DNA from: Melampsora larici-populina 98AG31
Lineage: Eukaryota; Basidiomycota; Pucciniomycetes; Pucciniales; Melampsoraceae
NCBI RefSeq assembly: GCF_000204055.1
Contig: NW_006768793.1
Coordinates: 711,983 to 775,982 of the forward strand
Direction of reading: 5' to 3'
Length of the DNA: 64,000 bases
Made by a program: the position numbers and the translations under genes. The notes under the pieces are model-generated. The model was not told the origin of the DNA. It did not search any database and saw only the letters and a list, made by a program, of their open reading frames with translations. This document shows, in pieces, positions 12,280 to 24,789 of the stretch; the stretch's first letter is position 1, and each line of letters opens with the position of its first letter.

Positions 12280-14879
12280 TCCAAATTCATATCGTTAGTT
12301 GGTTTTTTGGTCAAAATGGACATTGGACTTGAACCATTAAGATACTGACATCTTTCTATATATCTTTCGCGTCTTTCTTGATATTCGGAAGTTTTTGATT
12401 TGGATGGTTTTGTAAAGTTAGTTGATGATGAAACGGTAAACAGTCAAATTCGGATGGATGCAGTCAAATTTTCAGAAATTTAAGGATTAAGTGATTGGAC
12501 CTTAGTGTGAAGCGTGACTGCGCCAGTTAACTCTTCACTCATGAACTTCAGTCACTCCTTATTTTATTTCGTCGCGTCTTCGATTCATGAAGGTCCTTGT
12601 ATTTGAATCAAAGGTTTAGTTTGTCTTAGCACCATGGCGCTGCTGTGCCCAACAAACCCTTGTGGAGGTGATAGGGGTGATTTCTAGCTCGCCGAACGCG
12701 ACTTGGATATCTTTGACTCTATGTCCCTTTTGAGATTGACTCGAAAATACAAATGCTCTGTCATGACTCATGACTCATGAAAGTCAAATTCTTCAGAAGC
12801 AAGTCGTTGATTCAAGGATGGTAAGAAATCAGAGACGTGAGCTCAAACACCAGCAAATGTTGTGCTGTCTGAATTCGAAGGCTCCCAGTGCGAGCTAGCC
12901 TTGTGACAAGCACAAGTGGATTGCTTCACACTGAATTGAGCGGGAATTCACATGGTGCTAGGTATATATGAACCTTTGTGCGTGATTACCACATCTAGCC
13001 AACCTCACTAGGATAACCATTTCACTTCATATACAAGGAGAAGTCAATTTGTGCCCTCAGAGACTGTCAGCTCCCAAGATCTTAGGTATAAGAACCAAAA
13101 GAGCTACAAAATGAAGAAGTATAAAAAACTCTTTCAGTGAAGTGATAGCTGATAGACCTAGTTCCAAAGGTTGTGATAACCCTAGATTGCTGAGCATTTG
13201 AAATAAAAAAAATTTAAAATACAAAAAAAAATAGTCTACTAAAAAGACACACACACCTTACTGGCTTAGTATCAAAAGCCTAAAAACATAAAAACATTTT
13301 TTACAAACAGTAAACTCTCTAATAAATTGAACCTTCAGTAGATTGGTATCAAAAGTCTAAATAACTCCTTCTTTTAGCATGGAAAGATCACTAGGGCAGA
13401 GAAAACAAGATCTTTAGGAAAAATGAGAAAACTTAAAGGAGTAGTATAAATTCCGCAATCAGTAGATCAGGAAGACACCTCGCCCAGAGATAATTATTGA
13501 GCTACAAAGTATACCATTAGAGAACGTAAAAGACTAAGGAAAGTAAATATAATGATCAGTAGGAATATGTTCACACATGGAAAGAACAGGATTACCTAAT
13601 GATTACAAAGTAGTTAAAATATCTCAAATTAAACATAACAACACATAATATAACAGGTGAACTGATCGGAGAAGAGTGAGACAAGTATAGGAGAAAACGG
13701 AACAGTTTGGCTTTGGCTATAAACTGGATGATGATACAAATCAGATATAAATACTGAGTCATCAAGGAGACAAAGAGAAAGGAGGCACCTGATTTTAACC
13801 CACCAATCTTTCTAATAAATAATCATCTAACTCTAGAAATATTTCCATTTGAAATATAAGTGTTTAAGAAATTCCTAAAGAATAGTCTTAAAACTTCCTT
13901 TTTCAAAAACCTAAATCAGTGTCAAAACATCTTGTTACTATTAAAATTTTTATACCTCCAGTAGAGAATCTTACCTGTTATCAATACCGGTTAGTCCCAT
14001 TTTCTACCCTTTCACTGGTCAAGGACCCAGGTTCTGTGACCTCTGTGTTGACAAGATCCCTGCAGAAATTAATCTCAGGCAGCTTGTAACTTTCTAAGTT
14101 CCGAGATATATCACGGCTCAAGACTGACCTGCCATCATCTGTGAACCCACAGCGGGCCCATAGTTCACCTAAACTAATCATCCTAACTAACTTAAATCAA
14201 GCAGTAACTAATTGAGTGATATTTCTACAATTTCTTTGTAGAAATAACTGTACCTATTCCCTGTAACCAGCGGAATATTTACTCGGGACCTTAGTACAAG
14301 GTGACAGACTAGACCATCTTGTATGTAGTATTGATTGCCACCCAGACAGAAACCTTGACGGACCAGGGAATTGCAATTTTCATCATCTCAACAAAAGCTA
14401 AAGGAATTCAAAGTTGAACAAAGTTCATTTTTGCAACGACAGTTAACAACAGCATATATCACATATTTCATAAACAAACAATATACATTTTTTCAATCTT
14501 CAAGGTATTAACCTTCAATTTGATCTACATATTGGTATCATAAAACTACCTATTGAATGATTCTTTCAATATTCTTCAAACAAGTTTTTGAATTGAATTC
14601 TTGGCAAAAAAACATCTTGATCATAAATTTTTCATGGGTTTTCAAAAAGTACCTGCAAATATCAGCTGGGATATAAAATCTTTTATAATACTGCACCTGG
14701 TTCCCGTTCAAGAGGTCTAGCATGCTTTCTTGCAATAGCTTCAGTATTAGTAATGAAATTGGGACTAAACAATTTGAATCAAGCATTCAAAACAACAATC
14801 AGCATGGGCCAAATTCCAATGGACATTGAAAAATTGCAACAATAAACAAGAGAGAATGTATCAAAATTTGAGTATGGAC
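12280..14879. other. Long AT-rich intergenic stretch, no supported gene
   Basis: No coherent exon set was found. A short motif GTATCAAAAGYCTAAA occurs twice in direct orientation (about 13268 and 13345). The minus-strand ORF at 14550-14786 has no recognisable motif and may be transposon debris. A GGTTCAAGTCC-like string near 12320 on the minus strand is not part of a tRNA fold. Confidence 0.4.
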
Positions 14880-17499
14880 TTACTTGGTAATGATACCTGA
14901 TGAATCAGGTTGATCTTCCTGACTAGAAAATGAAATCCAATAGAAGTCAATATTTTCTTCATAGATCAATAATAATCAATAATAATCAAAGAACTGGACT
15001 CACTCATTCATTCCTCTGATCTTTCTCATCTTTTTCTTTTTCTTCTCCCAATCTATCTCCTCCCCATCCTCTTGGTCTTCACTCTCTTCACTTTCTTTGT
15101 AATCAGAATCTTCAGTTGCTTTTCTTTTCTTTTGTCTCCTTCTTTGACGTCTTTGTCTTTCTTGAATTTCGATTCTTCTTCTATCTGAGACAATTTGAGC
15201 AGTTTCAAAAGCTGCACTTTTAGTACCTTCATCAGGCTCGTCTTTCTGATGTTCAAGGTCGCAAATTTCATCTTCAAGTTGTTGCTTGATTGCTTTATAA
15301 TCCTTGTTCTCTACTACTCCGCGCTCAATCCCTCCCTGTACTCCTACGTCTTCTTCTTCACTATCAAGATTGTCACTTTCTGAATCAGTTTCTGAATCAG
15401 TTGGGATGACTTCATCATTATCATCATCATCTAACAAGGTTGCAGCATTCGAGTTTGTTCTTCCACGATGTCGACGACTTAAATCTCTAAATCCACCAGG
15501 TATAGCAAAAAGATTTCCATATCGTTGATTGTCATCATTTCTGTGATTGTCAGAAGGATTGGGTGCAGAACCATCTGGGCCAAGTTGATGAATCATAGGT
15601 ATGAATATCTTTGAATTGCTCAATTCATTGTATATTTCATATTGTAAAGATTTATCAGTTGATGAATAAGCTAAATCAAGGTACTGCCATTTGATTTTTC
15701 TTTTTCTGTATGTAAGTAGATGTTCAGGTGAATTAAATTTATGACAAACTTCTTTCAATTGCCTCCTTAATATCTCTCCATCCGGTTCTAATGTAATTTG
15801 ATCCTTTGATTTCATTTGATGTGAATTTGTTTTATAAAAAATTAAAACCATTGTTCTAAATCTAGATCCACCTTCAGTTCCTAAATAAACAGAGAATGGG
15901 AATGTAAAAAAACCTTGTGAAGATGGATGTTTAATAACCTTTGCAAACAGGAATGAGTGTAAATCTGATGAGATTGGTTCTTGAATGATTGGTAGATTGG
16001 TAGCTAATACAATTTGAATCTGCCATTTCTTTGGAAGTTTGAGTGAACTTGGGTCATAGGATTCAGTTTGTCGAGTTGAGTTGTTCGAAGTAATTGTTGG
16101 AGTATTTGTAATTGTTGGTTGACGAATTGAATGAGCTATTAAGAAGAAATAAAATGCAAAAAGAATCAATTTGTATATTTTGAGAGAATTGATCAAGGAA
16201 TACTGACCAAAATTTATAATCTGATTGGTATCCCATTCAACACAATCATCCCAAATTTTCCATTGATCATCATGTTCTAGTTGAAATTGATCAGCTGAGA
16301 TGATGATCAAATTCCAAAATTTAAGATAGAAAAAACAAAGTCAATGATTGAAAAAAAACTTGGAAATAAAAAAAGTAAACTCACGAATAAGAACATCAGT
16401 ACAACTTCCAAGCTTTTCTAAGACTAATTTCTCCTTGACTTCTTTCAAACACTTGAAGATCTTCAAATAGGCTATTTTGCAAGAAACCGTATCAGGAAAT
16501 GTAAATTGACATTTCTTACGAGCTTTACTTAATTTGATTTGATTTGGTAATGGTTTTGAAAGGAGTTCAAAGCATAACATGGTTTGTAATATGGTTTCTA
16601 ACGGCAATAGTTCTGAAAATTGGTTGATTTCTAATATTGTCTCTAAGAATTTCGGTCTTGAAACTGGTGATATGTTTTTTTCTGATTGAAAATGTACTTT
16701 TCGATTCCATTGTAAAACTGTTTGAGAAAAATAAATCATTGGTCAAAGAATTGAAATAAAAAAAGAAAGATCAAATCGATATCTTACATTTTTTTGGTTT
16801 TTTCATTGCTAACCACTCTGCTTCAAACATCCCTTTCTCAGGAATTTCTTCCCAACTCCAAACAGCACTGGAACTCGAATGATTAAAACATTCAAATCCA
16901 TTTTTTTCTTCACCTCCAATCTCACTTTCTTTGAATATTTGATACAAAAGAAATTTTAGTACACCAATTGCCAAGTTCGCGCAGCTTTCATTTTCAAATT
17001 CAATTCGACAGATTGTTCTCTTTTCTACATATTCATCTTTGAGATTTTTTAATAATTTTAATTGTCCAAATGTGAATGACTTTGATCGATTTATTTCTCT
17101 TTTACCTGGACCCCATAAAAGTTTTGATAATTCATAACGATCCAATATTTTGTTCAAGGCTGTTGTATTATTTGTTGAAATCACGTATATGTAATAGAAT
17201 GAGCTACGATCGACGGTTTTATTATCGGTGAGCAGAGCCCGCATTAGATCGAAGCCGGATAGATGCGAGTAATCTCGTTCGGGTTCGGTTACGGTAGAAA
17301 AGATTGATCGGAAGATAGATGGTTCCAGAGTTGGTGGTGGAACTGGTTGGGTTGTCGGAGGTGGAAGATCGAAGTCAAGGGCTGACGGTCTCGTCGATCG
17401 TCTCGAGGTTGGACGTTCCGGTTCGCGTTCCGGTTCGCGTTCAAGTTCAGCTTGCGCTCCAGGCTGATAGAAGAGCCTCAAGAGCCTCTGCATCCTCAA
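14880..17499 (-). CDS. Unknown charged, probably nuclear protein
   Basis: Five proposed exons: 17499-16788, 16717-16385, 16294-16208, 16135-15004 and 14922-14880. They join in frame to about 768 aa. The last splice (GA|GTGAGT at 15003) is optional, since reading through gives a stop two codons later. I do not recognise a family. The N-terminus has an Arg/Glu/Pro-rich low-complexity stretch (EREPEREPERPTSRR). The middle is globular-looking, with aromatic and Leu-rich segments. The C-terminal 130 residues are strongly charged, with Glu/Asp runs alternating with basic runs (RRQRRRQKKRK, WEKKKKKMRKIRG) that look like nuclear localisation signals in a coiled coil. Chromatin or RNA association is only a guess from composition. 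The consistent phase across four introns is the main evidence that it is one gene. Confidence 0.65.
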
Positions 17500-18190
17500 T
17501 TGATTTGAAGGAAAAGAGGTTTCCGATCGATCGTTTCTCTTTTCTTTTCATTCAGAATCAAAAAGTGTCGAAGTGTTCGAACTTCGAGAAAGAACAAAGG
17601 CCTAGTGCAAAACACCAAGACTCAACAAGCGCCGGATCAATTTTGTCTTTTTCAGCGGGGCCGGGCCGAGTTTCAAATTCCGAAATGATGTTGCTCAAAG
17701 AGCGAGAGTACGGAAATTTTATTTTCCTTGACTTTTGTAAGCTTTGGTATCAAGCAAGTCTTTAATTTGGAAGCAATAAACCTATCAATCTTACAAAAAC
17801 CAAACAAAAACAAGTGTACATATGAAGAAAGTAACAATATTGATATCAAAACTTCAAAATTGATCCTTGCAAGTTCTGTGCCAAATCTGTGCAAGATATG
17901 AGTAGAAATTGCACGGATCTTTCACAAAATCCACCTCGGTCTCGCGTGGTTTTTGCACCAGTTGGAACATGCTTGTCAAAAAAATTAATGTGCAACAATG
18001 GTGCAAGAAATCTTGAAGGATTCTTGCACGAGTTTTTTGAAGTTCTGAATACCACAAATACAACCCTCAAAAGAAAAACCCTCAAATTAAACCCATCATA
18101 ATTAAAACAAAAACCCAAAGTCCTCTGCTTCAAAACAAGAAATCAAAATCAAACAACTTTCTTCTCTTTCTTCATCATCTATCATCTCGA
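17500..18190. other. Intergenic, no supported gene
   Basis: Region upstream of the unknown charged protein gene and downstream of the MDR-like gene. Overlapping ORFs on both strands appear only because the strand composition avoids stops; none has motifs or splice support. Confidence 0.4.
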
Positions 18191-18192
18191 TC

Positions 18193-21147
18193 TCATGTAG
18201 CTGGTCTAATTAAACCTGATGAATTCTTTATTTTTGATTTTTGGTTCACTTTTGATTTGATTTTGACTACTACGATTGAACCAGTAGAAAGATCGATTTG
18301 ATCTTCTCGATCATCAATCGGTTCTACCAAAGTCAAAAATTCAGAAATTCAATCAACACTACAAATCTTTTTGGCAAAATAGTTAAGAAAACATATTGAT
18401 GGAATCCAAACTTTACCTTCAATAATCAAAGAAGGAGCTGAATTTTGAAATCTTGCTGATCTATTAAACGCTTTGAAGCCGTCTTCGAAATCAATAACAG
18501 TACCAATAACAGGTGAAAGATTACAAATCGTATTATTCAATCCATCTTGACTTCCGAATCGATTCCTATACCGATCAAGTCCAAGTATCCCACCAGCGAT
18601 TTCATGTGGTTGTAAATCATCTTCAAATCTACCATTAAAACAATCATCATCATCTTCAATAATCTTTCGAAGTTCATCTAATCCTTCTCTAATCGTTTGC
18701 CTTTGTCCATCATATTCAGTTTCAGGACTCAAACACCAATAGCCTATTTTCTTTTGATCTTTCTTGATAAACGTTCTTCTTAATGATCTAAAATTCGTTT
18801 TCACTTTATCTTTTAAATTCTTCATACGTAATCTATCTCCAACACAACTGATGAACATTCCTTCATGATGTAAAATCCTTCGAGATGCATCATATATCCT
18901 TCGACCTCCTATCGTATCTATCACCACATCATATGATGATTCATGGATTGAATTCAATGAACTTAATATGCTATCTTCTACCATCACTTCTCTTGCTCCT
19001 CTAAATTCACATCTACCTACTGTAATTCCAATCTCTTCTACACTAGTGGCGACGGTAGGTATATGACATGTTACCCACAGATCTCGATTTGGTCTAAAAT
19101 ATTTCACAAGTTCACACATCATTGCTCCAAGTCCTTTATGACCGTTTAAAATTAAGATCTAACAAACCAAATCACACCCGTTTCAGTTTCATTTAGTTTG
19201 CTGGATTTGACCTTTTGAGAATTACGATATAAGAAATTAAATTTTATTCACCTTGGATCCTTTTGGTAAACCAGCACAAATCGTACTCATAACGAAATAA
19301 GAAGGAACTCCAAGTGTAGGTAAACAAGCGATTTGTTCCATGGATAAATTCGGATGGACAGGAGCAATTGCGACTAAATCCTTATCGATCACCATTCTTT
19401 GAGCCAATGCACCAGACTATAAACAAGGCATAAAGAAGTAAGTATCTCGTCTTGAATTTTTCTTCAAAAATGATGTCTTTTGGGGGGCAGGGAGAAAAAA
19501 GAGGTATACCTTTTTCAAATCTTGAAGTCCATAAACCAAATCACCTTTCTTCAACCTTTTAACACCTAATCCAACTTCTAAAACTTTTCCCACAAAACTT
19601 CTACCCGGAACAAATTGATTAAAATTCGAATTAAGAGTTGGATTTGAAGGTTTAGATTTTAAAGAAGGATTTGATTCTAAGGCTTGATATTCATTTGAAG
19701 ATTGATTAAAATCATGAATCGATTTGTTTAAAATTCGATCTTGTGGTTGATTGTTTGAAGAAACTTTATAAGATGAAACTTTTGATTGAGTTAAAGCTAA
19801 ATCCCATGCATCTAATGCAACTGCATCGATTTCAATTAAAACTTGTCCTGTACCTAAATGTTTTGGATGATTTGATAAATTCGAATAAATTAACATATTC
19901 GATAATGGTTTTTTTCTCTTTAGATCTAATGAGATTGTAAACATATTGAAATTGGAATTATTCGAATTCGGATTCAATATTTTGTTAGTAATTCGACTTG
20001 GATTTTGATTTGGTACAAATCCACCTGATGGGATTTCGATTGTAGGTAAGATTCTGAATTGACTTTGAGGATTGGGTTGAGTAAGTTGGTGATGATGATT
20101 ATCGGACAAAAGACTTGTGATTGAATATCTAGGATTGTGAAATCTTAACATCTGACGCTTACTGTGATTGGATGATTCACAATCATAATCATTGTTTATG
20201 ATTGGATTACAAAATCGGGGATTTAAAGGAGAGTTGAAATTCGCATGATCTTCATTATTCAAAGTTTGTTGATGAAGGTGAGTTTGATTAGATCGATATC
20301 TTAACTTGGAAACTGAAGGTTTAGATTTGGATGTTAAAGATTGGGCGGAAAGTTGAAAGTGATTTGGTGAGTTGTTTTTGACATTTTCAAAACTTGAATT
20401 TCTGAATGAGATTTGGAATGTATCCTTTTGATGAGTAACCTTTTGGTGAAGTACAAGTTGATGAGGATTAGGATTATTCGGATTCACTTGTAAATTGATA
20501 GATCCCATCGGCTCAGTTTTAAGTTTTGAACTTTGACCATTTTCACCATGAGCTGAGGTCGAAGTTGAGGTCGATTGAGGAGTCAACTCGATGATTGAAA
20601 TAGGTGGAAAAATATTATGATCTGGTTTCACTTCTGGCTCTTCTACTTCCAATTCGTATCCCATTCTAGCTACGATTGTTGGAATGTCAAGATGTTCATC
20701 ATTTCGATCTAGTTCAGTGATTTTATCGTCCAAAGTAGCGCCATGATGATGCTGGTTGGTTTTAGTCAACTGATAAGCTGAATTTCGCCATTTAGGAGTA
20801 GTAGGAGCAGGAGTTGTGGTGATTGCTGCATCAGTTAAATTTCTTGCTGCCGTGCTATCAGGCAATAAGTTGATTGTAGAAGCTGAAGTTTGATTTATAT
20901 AACCAATATACGATTTGGAGATTGGTAAAGCTTCATAAACTGATTGATTTTGATTGGAATGTCGATTGCTGAGCTTAACCAGTTCCTGATGAGTCAGAAA
21001 GTTGACGACCGCTTTTGTTTTTGTTTTCTCATTGGTTTTGGTGTGGATACTGGCGTTGCTATTGCTGGTGGATTCAGGTGGATTGGATTTTGTATAATAA
21101 ATCGAATAAGATTGTGATGGTAAATCAAACATTTTAATCGACTTCAT
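18193..21147 (-). CDS. MDR-superfamily (quinone oxidoreductase/Ast1-like) protein with long N-terminal extension
   Basis: Four exons: 21147-19510, 19416-19252, 19158-18417 and 18323-18193. All join in frame, 891 aa. Residues 1 to about 400 are low-complexity, rich in Asn, Gln, Ser, Thr and His, and probably disordered. From about residue 410 there is a GroES-like domain (VLIEIDAVALDAWDLAL, GRSFVGKVLEVGLGVKRL, KGDLVYGLQ). A nucleotide-binding half follows (ILILNGHKGLGAMMCEL, SYDVVIDTIGG, GMFISCVGD) and a final FKAFNRSA segment typical of the superfamily. The catalytic zinc ligands of true alcohol dehydrogenases are not evident. The closest remembered match in architecture is the Ast1-type fungal MDR proteins linked to plasma-membrane H+-ATPase traffic, but that assignment is an inference. 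At twice the usual MDR length, the extension is the notable oddity. Confidence 0.82.
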
Positions 21148-21834
21148 TTCATTCTCAATGAGGTAAGAATGCTATACTCTAAGATGAGTTTAAGAACTTC
21201 AAATAGTTCCTTGATGATGAGTTGGGTCAACAGAAACGGGATTAAGAGCAATTATGGCAAATGTCAAACTGATCAACATCCTTGTTTACCAAAACTGGAA
21301 AACTACGTGAACTAGAAAATCGCTATGCTAACTTCTTGTTCAACAAACTATTTAGATTTCGATATCTTCTTCTTGGTATCGTCCAGCCTTATTGTTCAGA
21401 TTGTGTTCGCCAGGCAATCGTTCATTGTCGACAGTCGGGTGGATCTTGTCTCAAGGCATGTCCCTTTGAGAGGTTCGCGTTCGACCATGTTTGTTCGGCA
21501 GAGGGTCATCAGCAAATTTTCGCCCCAGCAAAGCTGACCTTAGCGGCTCGACTCTCTCATCTCGGAAAGGGTATTTCCACAAACTGATCTTCAGACCTGC
21601 AGGTCATGAGCAACTGACCGTTACAAAGCTCAAGGAACGCTTTAGACAAACTAATATACATACACCACGGGGCGACTTCTCACTGAGCCCACGTGCAATC
21701 AAAGCAAAGTGGCATCGGTTGGAGGTGATGTGAAAAAAGTTCGTTTTATAGGTGAATAGGAACGTGGATGAGGCCACGTGGCCCTCACCCGGGCCCTCAC
21801 CTGGCCTTCACGTATCCAGAAAGATACACGTTAC

Positions 21835-22806
21835 GCCGACGTGGTTTACTACCTTTGCTAAAAAGCTTGCCCGGTTCGATCGCGAACAAGAGACAAGAGA
21901 GGTCGAATTTGGCCGCAGCCTGCTGCGAGGCCGCTGCGCAACTCGTCAAGATCCCAAATTTGGCCGATCACAAATTCTAAGAGATCGACTGCACCTGTGG
22001 ATCTCTGACTTCAACCAATTCTGAGACACATTATGACTATATTCACAGCATGTCTGGAGCTTGGTATGTCAAGATCAACCATACAGTCGAGTGCAGCTCT
22101 AATTCGACGCTATTCATAATGGAAATCACCGCCTATTCCAGAGTTCTCCTGGTGCAATGGTTTGAAGTAGTGGTTGTGATCACGCTCTTGATTCAATCGG
22201 TAGTAGTGTGTTCAAGCCTTTATGGACTTTTGTGCTTTTTTGTTTTGGCTTCATGAGATAAAAAAGTACAAGTCAAAAAGGACAACACCTTTTTTTGAAA
22301 ATCTTTTGTTCTTCGTGCTCAGTCAAGAGCTCAAATGAGGTCACCATAGAATACTGACACATGTCCAAGATGCCTTGAATTAATTTCGAAATTTTAGCAA
22401 AAAAGTTCACGCAATTGGCCTTGATCCCATGCTGGCAAGACCACTAACGTTGGCGGCTCACGCCACATCAAGCCGTTCGACTAAGATCACTTTCTGCAGT
22501 CTTGATTAAAGCAAATCTTTGTAGCACCCGCAGCGCGATAGAAGTCGCATAGAAGTGTGAGCATGAATTCATCATGATGAGGTAGATATTTGTGCTTTAT
22601 GATAGATCTCAACATATCCCAAAGTCAGAGATCCACAGGTGAAGTCGATCTCTTTCAGAATTTGCGATCGGCCAAATTTGGGATCTTGACGAGTTGCGCA
22701 GCGGCCTCGCAGCAGGCTGCAGCCAAATTCGACCTCTCTTGTCTCTTGTTCGCGATTGAACCGGGCAAGCTTTTTAGCAAAGGTAGTACTAGCCAATCGG
22801 CGGGGG
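21835..22806. repeat. Inverted-repeat element with arms of about 175 bp
   Basis: The left arm (about 21835-22013) and right arm (about 22627-22806) are near-perfect reverse complements, for example GCTAAAAAGCTTGCCCGGTT on the left and its complement on the right. Both arms share a GC-rich core around GGCCGCTGCGCAACTCG. The spacer of about 610 bp has no recognisable gene. Ends and target-site duplication are not resolved. Apparent ORFs inside the arms are by-products of the repeat. Confidence 0.75.
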
Positions 22807-23089
22807 AGTCAGTTTGTCTGAGGACAACCTGAACAGGTGTTCAGCATCCAAACAAGGTTGTATGCTGTACATACAATCTCAGATCAGGTGCTGAGCATGT
22901 GGCTGTTCTTTCTCACTTAACCAAAGATTTAAAAGACAACCTGAACAAAAATGACACCTCAACAAAACAAGAGAATTGTGGTTGCAGAGCAACACTTCCA
23001 AGAAAAAAGATTTCTGAACACTTTTTTTGATTTTTGCAGTATTGCAACTCCTGTGAATTCAGAGTTTCTCAAGGTATTGAATTCACTTA

Positions 23090-23234
23090 GGGCGTGTTCA
23101 CTTAAGCAATTTCTGGTGAGAAATCACATTCTGCAAAATTTAAAGTGGCTATTTGGTGGTGTATGTTTCATTTTTGCATTAAAAAATTTACAGAATGTGA
23201 TTTCTAGTCAGAAATTCCTTAAGTGAACGCGCCC
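23090..23234. mobile_element. 145-bp MITE, PIF/Harbinger-like
   Basis: The TIR GGGCGTGTTCACTTAAG is mirrored by CTTAAGTGAACGCGCCC, and the inverted pairing runs on through the octet-rich AATTTCTG and AGAAATCACATTCTG blocks. It is flanked by the 3-bp direct repeat TTA (23087-23089 and 23235-23237). GGG-type ends plus a TTA duplication are the PIF/Harbinger signature. No coding capacity. Confidence 0.85.
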
Positions 23235-23285
23235 TTAATAACTTGAGCAGTACTGCAAGGATCACCTCCTGAAGCAAACTTAAGT

Positions 23286-24780
23286 TAGGGCTGTGACCCG
23301 GCCCTGGACTTTCAGGGCCGGCCCTGAGGCTTGCCCAACCCCGAGTATAGTGGGTAGTGTCTAAAAGCGTGAAATGTCGGACCGGGGAAAAAATTACCTA
23401 TGTTCAAATTTCCCTGTACATGTAGGATTGAGATCACATCCTTCAAGTGGATCAGTTCCTTTCCAACCTTCAAATCCTATTGCGAACTCGAGCCAATTGG
23501 TTCCAATCGACTTTCTTTGGTGTCACATGTAAGTTATTTATCTTGATCGCTTTGTTGTCTTATATATCCAATACTGACAGGATCAATACATACAACAATT
23601 TTGTTTTAGGCTATCTCGAACACTGTACGAGCGTTCCAATCTCCAGGAAGAGAAGGATTTGGTTGAAACAAATAGGCAAACCGGTCCTCTTGTAACCATC
23701 CGAGAGTTTCATCTTCATCCCAAGACCAACAAGATAATGTTCAATCTCTTGTAAGTCGACCTTTTGCTTGATCTCATTCATGAATTTTTCTTGATTTATC
23801 AATTGTTTGATGCATTTGATAGCTTGTAGGCAGGCCATGAAAGTCAAATGTGGTTCTAATGCTGTCACTAAGACATATACATCTCATCAAACCATTTCTG
23901 GCAACTATGCAACTGATGCTGGCCTCGATGTATGTTTTTGCCCTTTTTTCTCACATTTTCATCGAAGATTGTTTTGTCTTATTGATTTCTGCTCTCACTG
24001 ATACACCAGGTCACAATGCACCCATACGACTCTTTCCGAACCGCTGCTCATGGCTCTGTGACCAATGCTGACTTCAATCGATGACATTTTTTTCGTTTTT
24101 CCTTATAACTTTTTCAAATATTGACTTCTTGCTGTAATTCATGTCCTCACTGATGGAGAAGGTCGCAAAGCACTAGGAATTGTATTGTTTAATTTTCTGT
24201 ATTGCAAATTACATTCTATGATGAAAATCTACTTTGTTGTAAAAAAGATGAAAAATTTAAAGCCCTTGAAACAACTCAGAGATAACAATTTCTGATAGCG
24301 GCCGATGCAAGGACTCCAAATCTGTGCTCGGATTCCAATTTGGATCAAATTTGTGGCACTGATAAACTTTTTGCTCCAAATACCCGATTTCACGCTTTTA
24401 GACACTACCCACTATAGACCCAAGGGCCCTCAGAAAGTGCTCAGGGCCAACCAGGGCACACCCTGAGCTCATTTTAGGTGCTAAAACCCGGCAACAAGGT
24501 GATTATTTTGAATTTTATTGCATGTTTATGTGTTTGAAATGCTTTGTAGAAGCTATATGAGCCTACATCAAAATTGAAAAGAGCTATAGGAGGAAATTTA
24601 GAGAGAAAAAGTTTGTTGCCACAGCAAAAATATAGCAGGTCTTGAGAGGCCCAGCCCCGCCCAAGGTGCCCGCAGGGCTTTCATCACCCTAATCATGTGT
24701 GTCAGGGCACGTACCGTGTGCCTCCAGAAAGACGTTGTGCAGGCTCGGCCGGCCAGGGCCAGGGCCGGGTCACAGCCCTG
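23286..24780. mobile_element. TIR transposon of about 1.5 kb carrying a spliced ORF
   Basis: The 22-bp terminal inverted repeat is YAGGGCTGTGACCCGGCCC-type, with one mismatch at the outermost base. It is flanked by a 9-bp direct repeat AACTTAAGT (23277-23285 and 24781-24789). A second inner inverted pair (GGGTAGTGTCTAAAAGCGTG at about 23351 and its complement near 24390-24410) encloses a four-exon ORF. No transposase is seen. The YAGGG ends suggest hAT, although hAT normally makes 8 bp; a Mutator-type origin is not excluded. It resembles a Pack-type element that has picked up a gene. Confidence 0.83.
23400..24084 (+). CDS. Unknown four-exon protein inside a TIR transposon
   Basis: Exons 23400-23528, 23581-23750, 23830-23929 and 24010-24084 join in frame through three GT-AG introns (donors GTAAGT, GTAAGT, GTATGT), from an ATG to a TGA, 157 aa. 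Single frames across the region look broken, and only splicing gives a continuous reading frame. The protein includes ERSNLQEEKDLVETNRQTGP and PLVTIREFHLHPKTNKIMF. I recognise no domain, signal peptide or transmembrane segment. It may be a captured host gene segment or an element-encoded accessory protein. Expression is unknown. Confidence 0.6.
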
Positions 24781-24789
24781 AACTTAAGT

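Noticed and set aside
12316..12336. GGTTCAAGTCC-like string suggesting a tRNA T-loop
   Set aside because: No matching acceptor stem, D-arm or anticodon arm could be folded around it.
12280..12345. Short upstream first exon (ATG TCA) for the RFC gene
   Set aside because: The ATG at about 12345 is followed by GTATCT, but the phase does not join to the VDKHRPK frame; the in-frame ATG at 12279 was kept.
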